In this document: one piece after another, positions 14,975 to 19,754 of the stretch
How the letters are laid out: each line of letters opens with the position of its first letter
Position numbering within the stretch: the first letter of the stretch is position 1
Source: Fimenecus sp051881335
GTDB lineage: Bacteria; Bacillota; Clostridia; Oscillospirales; Acutalibacteraceae
DNA: 19,754 nucleotides
Reading direction: 5' to 3'
Assembly: GCA_051881335.1 (NCBI GenBank)
Contig: JBJEPR010000092.1
Location: 1-19,754 of the forward strand
Notes under the pieces: model-generated
What the model saw: the letters and a program-made list of their open reading frames with translations, nothing else
Told to the model about the DNA's origin: nothing
Databases searched by the model: none
Program-made: the position numbers and the translations under genes

Positions 14975-15012
14975 AAAAAAACAAAAAGCGGGCAGACGCT
15001 TTTGCCTGCCCG
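14975..15012 (-). terminator. Intrinsic terminator of the sigma-factor operon
   Basis: CGGGCAG and CTGCCCG (14989-14995 and 15006-15012) form a 7-bp GC-rich stem over a 10-base loop. On the minus strand it is followed by CTTTTTGTTTTTTTG, a long T-tract. It lies 16 bases after the stop codon of the 66-residue gene, clearly separating that unit from rlmB. Confidence 0.9.
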
Positions 15013-15028
15013 AAATGCGATTTCTTAT

Positions 15029-15229
15029 TTACTTTACAGTTTTGTTCATCAGTTTTTCATACCGCTTAAATACGGATTCGATAATTTTTGCGCCGTCTTT
15101 GTGCACAAACATCACCGAAACGCCGCTGAAATTGTGCGGACAAATACGAAATTTCACTCGTTCGCGTACGGTCGCAGACGGCGAAAAGGCGCGCACTGCC
15201 TGTTTCAACAAAGCATCTGTTTTATCCAT
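15029..15229 (-). CDS. Small hypothetical protein, 66 residues, coupled to the sigma factor
   Basis: I do not recognise this protein. It begins MDKTDALLKQAVRAFSPSAT, is basic, and has a predicted helix at each end flanking a central stretch FRICPHNFSGVSVMFVHKDG that may form two beta strands. There is no membrane segment and no HxxxCxxC zinc motif, so it is not a usual anti-sigma factor, though its position directly after an ECF sigma gene suggests a regulatory or adaptor role (inference only). Its ATG lies inside the last 8 bases of the sigma gene and a GGAGGG site precedes it, so translation is probably coupled. The strong ribosome-binding site, overlap and terminator 16 bases downstream support it as a real gene. 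Confidence 0.75.
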   Translation of the reverse strand: MDKTDALLKQAVRAFSPSATVRERVKFRICPHNFSGVSVMFVHKDGAKIIESVFKRYEKLMNKTVK

Positions 15230-15728
15230 TTATAACGCCCTCCGTTTCCAATGCGTTTTGAAAATGTTGCTTGGCTTTCTGCAAGCGCGTACGCACCGCC
15301 GAACCGCTTATCGACAACAGTTCGCCGATTTCGTCACTCGTAAAGCCCATACTTTTTAAAGTCAGCACTTCGCGGTCTGTGCCTGCAAGGCGCGAGAGTG
15401 CGCCTTTAACCGCGAGCGTTTCGCCCTCGTCGGGCGGGGAAGTCGCGGGGAGCACCGCCGTTTCAAAGCTTTGCACGCCGCTTTCGGCATATTTTCGCCG
15501 CAAAAAGTCATTTTTTAAATTGACCGCGCAACGAAACACCCACGCGCGCCAGTTGTCGGGAATTTTGCCGCCGTTCACGGCTCTCCACACGCGCAAAAAG
15601 GCTTCCTGTGCTAAATCCTCGGCACTCTGTTCGCCGAAGCATATATTGAAATATGCATACACATCGTCGAACAGCTCGTTGTAAACCGCATCAAATTGCG
15701 TATCTTTTTCTGTTTCACTCGTACTCAT
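15222..15728 (-). CDS. ECF-type RNA polymerase sigma factor
   Basis: A 168-residue sigma-70 family factor with only regions 2 and 4. Region 2 spans about 13-80 with SAEDLAQEAFLRVWRAV (35-51) and WRAWVFRCAVNLKNDFLRRK (60-79). Region 4 spans about 107-160 with the helix-turn-helix FTSDEIGELLSISGSAVRTR (129-148). A 25-residue Pro/Glu linker joins them. The start at 15728 is chosen because its ATG overlaps the stop of the upstream gene as ATGA; a Met at 15758 would overlap that gene further. No good Shine-Dalgarno site is visible, so translation probably depends on the upstream gene. No transmembrane anti-sigma gene is adjacent, which is unusual; the partners are a beta-repeat protein upstream and a 66-residue protein downstream. 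Confidence 0.92.
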   Translation of the reverse strand: MSTSETEKDTQFDAVYNELFDDVYAYFNICFGEQSAEDLAQEAFLRVWRAVNGGKIPDNWRAWVFRCAVNLKNDFLRRKYAESGVQSFETAVLPATSPPDEGETLAVKGALSRLAGTDREVLTLKSMGFTSDEIGELLSISGSAVRTRLQKAKQHFQNALETEGVING

Positions 15729-16594
15729 TTTCGTGTAATACTGCCGACATCTTGACACAATAACTGCACGGTGTCAAAGGTGGTTTTTGTAGCGCGCACC
15801 GTTCCGATGTCGCACAGCAACAGCACCTTTTTCCGTAACAGCTCAGGCGCGACCTTTTTGTCTATACGCACCGTGCCGATGTCCTTTAAAATCAAATTTC
15901 CTGTTAAACTTTCTAAAAGGGATTGCGTCAAATAAAAATCCGGCAAATCCGCTTTTATCAAAACCTCTTCGCGAACCGGCGCGTAAGTGACAGCTTCCGC
16001 CTCCAACTGCACGCCGCTTTCGCGCACGCTCGGGTCTGCACAAATCCGTTCCGACAGCACTTTCCCGTGCGCCGTTTTCGGAACCGCACCCACAACCGCA
16101 AGTTCAGCGGCGTAATACTTATTTTCACCGTCACCCGTAAATTTTTCCACAGGTAAAAACGCATCATTTCCCAAAAACTCCGCGTCTTGCAAATCCAGCG
16201 GCACCGCTTTGCCGTTCACCGTCAGCAATTCGATGTTTTCGCTGTTTTTGTCATACACTGCCTTGCCGTTTACAATCAAAGACACTTTCTTTTGCGGCGA
16301 AATCGGCAAAATACACGCCTTCCCGTTCATCACATACACATTTTCACCGTCAGACACATTCGCGTCGCTCAAAGTCACCTTGCCGTTGTAAATATTGATT
16401 TTTGCGTCCGCGTCGCAATAGATTGTGGACGCGACATTTTGCATTTCGACCTTGGCAAACGCCGCGCGGGTTTGCGCGTCGGCCTCCTTCGGCAAAATCA
16501 CCAGCGCCACACCGGTAATCGATTCAATTTCGCTTGCCGCCTCTACAGAATTGTAGCCGCGTAGGTCGCAGACCGCCATATTTTTAAATTTCAT
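15725..16594 (-). CDS. Hypothetical beta-repeat protein encoded with the sigma factor
   Basis: A 289-residue protein of no family I can name. There is no signal peptide or membrane segment, so it should be cytoplasmic. It opens MKFKNMAVCDLRGYNSVEAA. Two kinds of internal repeat are visible: NGK-centred strands at about 70, 90, 109 and 127 (YNGKVTL, MNGKACI, VNGKAVY, VNGKAVP), spaced 18-20 residues, and C-terminal strands LILKDIGTVRI, LLLCDIGTVRA and LLCQDVGSITR at about 234, 258 and 278. This regular spacing fits a beta-solenoid such as the bactofilin fold, but that is a structural guess. The ATG at 16594 has AAAGGG 9 bases upstream. It overlaps the sigma gene by ATGA, so equal expression and a functional link are likely. 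Confidence 0.8.
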   Translation of the reverse strand: MKFKNMAVCDLRGYNSVEAASEIESITGVALVILPKEADAQTRAAFAKVEMQNVASTIYCDADAKINIYNGKVTLSDANVSDGENVYVMNGKACILPISPQKKVSLIVNGKAVYDKNSENIELLTVNGKAVPLDLQDAEFLGNDAFLPVEKFTGDGENKYYAAELAVVGAVPKTAHGKVLSERICADPSVRESGVQLEAEAVTYAPVREEVLIKADLPDFYLTQSLLESLTGNLILKDIGTVRIDKKVAPELLRKKVLLLCDIGTVRATKTTFDTVQLLCQDVGSITRK

Positions 16595-16623
16595 AAAATC
16601 AACCCTTTTGTTATTCTGTAAAG

Positions 16624-16659
16624 AAAGACGCGGAACGGCAAAAAACCGTCCGCGTCTTT
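16624..16659 (-). terminator. Hairpin terminator between the membrane-protein gene and the sigma-factor cassette
   Basis: AAAGACGCGG (16624-16633) pairs with CCGCGTCTTT (16650-16659), extended by ACGG/CCGT after a single bulged base, with a 7-base loop. T-rich sequence follows on both strands (CTTTTTTG on plus, TTTCTTT on minus). Only 29 bases separate it from the sigma cassette's first gene and I see no clear promoter there. Either the cassette depends on read-through or it has a promoter of non-sigma-A type. Confidence 0.75.
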
Positions 16660-16668
16660 TTTGTAAAA

Positions 16669-17586
16669 TTATTTATAAAAGCTATACAGCGGCGTGGTAT
16701 CGGTTGCGGTGTTATCCACATACCAGGTACTGCCGATTTTGACCACCAGCACGGTCGCTTGTGTCACGGTTGCGCCGTCCGCGGTCTGTACGCCGACGGT
16801 GTACGATTTGACATCGGTGATTTCGTCCGCCGCAATGCCGTACACCGAAAGTCGGTCGGTATTCAGCGCCGCTTTGTAAGCGTCAAGCGCGATTTCGTTT
16901 TCCGACAGCACAACGGTTGTAAACTTGTAATCCTCGCCGTAAGCAGTCTGATATGCGCCGACAGACTTAAATTCCAACTGCTCGCCCGAGTTTTCGTCAA
17001 ACACATCTTCGGTGCCCGTTAAAGATTTGCCGTAGGTTTTGACATTGCCTTCCAGCGCCGCGAACATAATTTCGTCGGTCATATAGTCGTCGCCGAACAC
17101 TTCTTTGCGCACTTCAACGAGTTTCTCGAAGTATTTTGTGAAAATCGTGTCGTAATCGTCCCAACCGTTTTGAACCAACTCGACATAATACGGATACATT
17201 GTGTCAATGACCTGTCCCTGCAAAGAGCCGTCATCGGTTTTGCTCTTTTCGCCCATATAGGACTTATCATTAAAGCCTTTCAAATCATTGGTTTTATCGC
17301 CCGGCGTATAGCCTGCTTCCCTGTAAATCAGCGGATATATATACTGTTCGCGAATGAAGTCACCGTATTTGTCGTTGACGCTCGGCAGGGCGTTTTTATA
17401 GGCGTTGTAGCCGTCACCCGACTGCACAATCGTATCGGCATACACCCGTGCGACCTCATCCGGGTGATAGCCGGTATATTTGGATTTAAAGGTCACGGTC
17501 ACAATCAGAGCGAGCACAACGGCAACCGCCAAAAAAGCGACCAACGCATACAGCTTCACCGGAAAGGTTTTTTCTTTTTTTGCCAT
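16669..17586 (-). CDS. Single-pass membrane protein with extracytoplasmic domain, unknown function
   Basis: A 305-residue protein starting MAKKEKTFPVKLYALVAF, with one membrane helix at about residues 11-33 and a basic N-terminus, so the remaining 270 residues should lie outside the membrane. The outer part is rich in Tyr, Asp and Gly, with no cysteines and no recognised motif; the last 100 residues (VVLSENEIALDAYKAALNTD, then VGVQTADGATVTQATVLVVK and STWYVDNTATD) look like an alpha+beta fold of the NTF2/immunoglobulin-accessory kind, a weak guess. It starts 14 bases after the symporter gene with a GGGGGCGG-type site and ends at a terminator, so it probably works with the transporter, perhaps as a periplasmic-side partner. 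No function is assigned. Confidence 0.8.
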   Translation of the reverse strand: MAKKEKTFPVKLYALVAFLAVAVVLALIVTVTFKSKYTGYHPDEVARVYADTIVQSGDGYNAYKNALPSVNDKYGDFIREQYIYPLIYREAGYTPGDKTNDLKGFNDKSYMGEKSKTDDGSLQGQVIDTMYPYYVELVQNGWDDYDTIFTKYFEKLVEVRKEVFGDDYMTDEIMFAALEGNVKTYGKSLTGTEDVFDENSGEQLEFKSVGAYQTAYGEDYKFTTVVLSENEIALDAYKAALNTDRLSVYGIAADEITDVKSYTVGVQTADGATVTQATVLVVKIGSTWYVDNTATDTTPLYSFYK

Positions 17587-17600
17587 TTTCGCCGCCCCCT

Positions 17601-19070
17601 TTACGCTTGCTCCGCTTCGGTCACCGCTTGCTGCTTTGCTGCTTCGCGGCGTTCTGCAAGCGCTTTGGTAATCATTTCTTTCTTTTCGCCGACCATATCA
17701 TAGAACAAAATCGGTACGCCCTGTAAAATCACAAATACCGCGGGAATAATGGTGTAAATCATCAGCATTTTGTTGAGCGTGCCATCCGTCTGCGCGGCAT
17801 ACGCCACATTTGCGTCGGTAGAGACCATATACCCCGACCAAGTGTATAAAAGCCACGGTCCTAAACCCTTTGTCAGCGCGGACGCAATTTTCGAGAACAG
17901 CCCGTAGCCCGCATATGCAAGACCGTCCTGCCGTTTACCGGTTTTATATTCGATTTCATCCACGCAGTCGGCAATCATAATGTTCGGCGTCACATTGGTG
18001 TTACCGTGCTGCAGCCCGCAGAAGAAGTTGAGAATTAAGAACGGAATAATCAACCCGTCATTAAAGCCGATACCGCGCGACACCAAGAACAAAATGGCGA
18101 GCGACGACGCGCCGTACACGCAGAACAGAATAAAGGTCTGTTTGGTGGAGAATTTTTTGAGCACCAAATTGACAAGCAAGGTGCCCACCGCCGTGCCGAT
18201 ACCCATCGGCAACAGCAATGCCAATTTTAAATCTTTGGAGCCGAGCAAATAAATCGCTATGTATAAAGAAACCGTGCCGTATACGCCGCGCCCGAAGCCC
18301 GCAAGTTTGGTTAACGATACCATCAGCAAATTTTTATTGGTAAACACCACTTTCACGGCGTCTTTTAAACTGACCTTTTCTTGGGTGAAGGGCACATTTT
18401 CCTTGTTGTTTGCGAAGAATATCATCACGAACAGCACCAGACCGAGCGCGCAAACTGCCGTGGAAATGACCAAATCCAAGCCTTGCCCCTCGGCATTCTT
18501 ATACTGCTGCTCGCCCATAACGGCTTTCATAATCAAACCGACAACGAGCACAACCACCATACCGCCGGACTGCCCGACTGAGCGCAGGAAAGAGGCGATG
18601 GAAATCGCACTGGAACGCTCCTCGGGGTTCGGCGAGCACAGCGAGCCGAAACAGTTTGCGGGGCTTTCCACCGCACAACTGAACGCCGTATACAGCGAAT
18701 AAATCACAAACATCCAAATAATAGCAACCGTTTGGTTGTTTGTATTCGGCGCAACGAACACCAGCATCGCGACAATCGCAAGCGGCACAACGCCGAAGCC
18801 CACCCAAGGCTTGACCTTGCCAAATTTTGTGCGGGTATTGTCCACCAAATAGCCGATAACCAATTCACAAATCGCTCCGATGAAGCCCGCCACCAAAAAT
18901 ACGGTGGAAATCACATTGCCCATCGTGGTGGTGTCAAAGCCCTTGCCCTTAAAGGCAAAATCCGCGAAGAAGGTGGCGGTGTAGTCGGGCATCCAGCCCG
19001 TCATCAATGCAACACCGAACAGCCCGATGCCGAAAGTCCAAATTTCGGACTTTTTCATATATTTTTTCAT
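17601..19070 (-). CDS. GPH-family (MelB-like) cation:sugar symporter, MFS superfamily
   Basis: A 489-residue integral membrane protein with about twelve hydrophobic segments. The glycoside-pentoside-hexuronide symporter signature is visible after the second helix as GYLVDNTRTKFGKVKPWVGF, with the Asp and Arg of the cation/sugar-coupling region retained. Members exchange Na+, H+ or Li+ with glycosides or uronides; the substrate cannot be read here, and no glycosidase gene is adjacent to help. The start at 19070 has GGAG about 10 bases upstream; the Met at 19109 would lie in the leader hairpin region and is less likely, and a Met four codons later is an equal alternative. Its cytoplasmic C-terminal tail is Ala/Glu/Lys-rich. 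Confidence 0.9.
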   Translation of the reverse strand: MKKYMKKSEIWTFGIGLFGVALMTGWMPDYTATFFADFAFKGKGFDTTTMGNVISTVFLVAGFIGAICELVIGYLVDNTRTKFGKVKPWVGFGVVPLAIVAMLVFVAPNTNNQTVAIIWMFVIYSLYTAFSCAVESPANCFGSLCSPNPEERSSAISIASFLRSVGQSGGMVVVLVVGLIMKAVMGEQQYKNAEGQGLDLVISTAVCALGLVLFVMIFFANNKENVPFTQEKVSLKDAVKVVFTNKNLLMVSLTKLAGFGRGVYGTVSLYIAIYLLGSKDLKLALLLPMGIGTAVGTLLVNLVLKKFSTKQTFILFCVYGASSLAILFLVSRGIGFNDGLIIPFLILNFFCGLQHGNTNVTPNIMIADCVDEIEYKTGKRQDGLAYAGYGLFSKIASALTKGLGPWLLYTWSGYMVSTDANVAYAAQTDGTLNKMLMIYTIIPAVFVILQGVPILFYDMVGEKKEMITKALAERREAAKQQAVTEAEQA

Positions 19071-19086
19071 ACCGTTTCTCCGTTCC

Positions 19087-19106
19087 CCGAATGCATTTTC
19101 ATTCGG
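19087..19106 (-). promoter_or_regulatory. Small hairpin next to the symporter ribosome-binding site
   Basis: CCGAATG (19087-19093) and CATTCGG (19100-19106) form a perfect 7-bp stem with a 6-base loop just upstream of the GGAG ribosome-binding site. Together with the larger hairpin at 19119-19149 it fills the leader. It could influence ribosome access; this is inference from position only. Confidence 0.45.
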
Positions 19107-19118
19107 CAAAATAGAAAC

Positions 19119-19149
19119 AGAAAAGAGTGCCGCCCCGACACTCTTTTCT
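19119..19149 (-). promoter_or_regulatory. Leader hairpin, candidate attenuator or terminator upstream of the symporter gene
   Basis: A perfect 11-bp stem (AGAAAAGAGTG with CACTCTTTTCT) closes a 9-base GGGGCG-containing loop, and the minus strand continues with GTTTCTATTTTG. It lies downstream of the predicted promoter, so it would be in the symporter transcript. It resembles the hairpin in front of rimP in both sequence (GAGTG...GGGGCG...CTCT) and position. It could also simply end transcripts of the lipid-kinase gene. Confidence 0.6.
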
Positions 19150-19163
19150 ATCAGATTAAAAAT

Positions 19164-19192
19164 ATTATACGCTTTACTATGTCAAAGTGCAA
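19164..19192 (-). promoter_or_regulatory. Predicted sigma-A promoter of the symporter operon
   Basis: On the minus strand TTGCAC (19187-19192) and a perfect TATAAT (19164-19169) are 17 bases apart. A consensus TTGACA lies inside the spacer but only 10 bases from the -10, too close to be its partner. The predicted start near 19157 is followed at once by the hairpin at 19119-19149. Confidence 0.7.
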
Positions 19193-19227
19193 TGCACGAT
19201 TTACACAAATTTTGCGCCGATTTTACA

Positions 19228-19754
19228 TCATTTTAACAAAGCGGGCTCTTTTTCCCCTTCGCCGTCACTGACGGTTTTCAAATATGCCGCCTTGTCGGGC
19301 ATAATGACTTGGAGCGCACCTTCTAAAACTTGAAATGTACTTTCCGTTACATATTCACACTCGCCGTCCACATTCACTGCGGCAGGCTTTTTGCTGAAAA
19401 TCTGCATTTTTTTGCCGCGCACAAAGGTGGTAAAATCCCAACTTAAATGCTCGCCGCGCTTATATTTGCCGACCAAGCCCACAAGCTTTAACCGCCCGAC
19501 GGTTTTGCGCACCATAATAAAATCCAACAGCCCGTCATTCGGCACGGCTTTCGGCGCGCCCTTGTAGCCGCCGCCGTACCATCTGCCGTTCGCGCACAGC
19601 GAAAACAGCATCGTGCCCTCGTAGGTTTCTTTGTCGTCCACCACAATTTTGAATTCGCTTTTCAAGCGGCGGAACAGGCAATAAAACAGCGACATCGTAT
19701 AGGCGAACTCGCCGCCGACGCCCGGCAGTTTCTTAAAATACGCCTGCTTGGCGC
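19228..19754 (-). CDS. YegS/diacylglycerol kinase-type lipid kinase, C-terminal part (start beyond window)
   Basis: About 175 codons of the C-terminal domain are visible; the frame is open through the right edge, so the gene is cut only by the window. The segment KKLPGVGGEFAYTMSLFY with FRRLKSEFKIVVDD, then GTMLFSLCANGRWYGGGYKGAP, PNDGLLDFIMVRK and VNVDGECEYVTE, is the characteristic beta-rich C-terminal domain of the DAGK/YegS/sphingosine-kinase family. These enzymes phosphorylate diacylglycerol or related lipids at the membrane; the catalytic GGDGT motif lies outside the window, so the substrate cannot be judged. It ends 36 bases upstream of the symporter promoter, with no separate terminator of its own unless the hairpin at 19119-19149 serves both. 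Confidence 0.88.
   Translation of the reverse strand, partial: AKQAYFKKLPGVGGEFAYTMSLFYCLFRRLKSEFKIVVDDKETYEGTMLFSLCANGRWYGGGYKGAPKAVPNDGLLDFIMVRKTVGRLKLVGLVGKYKRGEHLSWDFTTFVRGKKMQIFSKKPAAVNVDGECEYVTESTFQVLEGALQVIMPDKAAYLKTVSDGEGEKEPALLK

Noticed and set aside
14851..14976. N-terminal extension of RlmB to the Met at 14976
   Set aside because: It would contain the predicted promoter and leader, and the family begins at the Met at 14850, which has its own ribosome-binding site.
17170..17703. A 177-codon plus-strand open frame opposite the single-pass membrane protein
   Set aside because: Antisense to a gene with clear start and terminator; composition is not protein-like.
19164..19186. TTGACA paired with TATAAT as the symporter promoter
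   Set aside because: The spacing is only 10 bases; the overlapping TTGCAC gives the required 17.
19071..19227. A riboswitch or T-box in the symporter leader
   Set aside because: The leader is too short and lacks any recognisable aptamer core or T-box sequence; only two simple hairpins are present.

Overview
The window reads as chromosomal DNA of a low-to-mid GC Gram-positive anaerobe, most likely a gut-type member of the Clostridia (Oscillospirales-like). The evidence is the rimP-nusA-rnpM-L7Ae-infB order, a NusA without C-terminal AR repeats, sigma-A type promoters with strong Shine-Dalgarno sites, ferredoxin-rich metabolism with a split glutamate synthase, and a secreted protein with a sortase-like tail. 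The taxonomic placement is inference. All but one of the genes lie on the minus strand, so operons read from high to low coordinates.

Right end to 16.6 kb: the C-terminal part of a YegS/diacylglycerol-kinase-type lipid kinase (cut by the window edge). It is followed by a promoter and a leader with two hairpins, then a GPH-family cation:sugar symporter coupled to a single-pass membrane protein of unknown function, closed by a hairpin terminator. 16.6-15.0 kb: a three-gene overlapping cassette of a beta-repeat cytoplasmic protein, an ECF sigma factor and a 66-residue protein, closed by a strong terminator.

14.95-10.2 kb: a promoter drives rlmB (23S rRNA 2'-O-methyltransferase), then a 1003-residue protein that looks like a catalytically dead heavy-metal-type P-type ATPase behind a 450-residue acidic disordered region, then an MgtC/SapB-family membrane protein and a terminator. 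10.1-4.9 kb: an AT-rich regulatory region with three copies of a near-palindromic 12-mer (AAYTTGCAARTT) precedes a five-gene glutamate synthase operon. Its order is class II glutamine amidotransferase, ferredoxin-fused FMN synthase domain, polyferredoxin, FAD/NAD(P) oxidoreductase and GXGXG domain. Almost all its genes overlap or abut, so the products probably form one electron-fed GOGAT complex.

4.9-3.7 kb: the only plus-strand gene, a secreted and probably surface-anchored protein with a near-consensus promoter and tandem terminators, sits divergent to a 65-residue unknown protein. 3.75-0 kb: a promoter and leader hairpin precede rimP, nusA, rnpM (ylxR), an L7Ae-family gene and infB (truncated at the left edge), the classic transcription/translation operon.

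The most notable items are the pseudo-P-type ATPase beside MgtC, the unexplained triple operator in front of the glt operon, and the sigma factor cassette with its beta-repeat partner. No tRNA, rRNA, CRISPR array, insertion sequence or prophage gene was seen.
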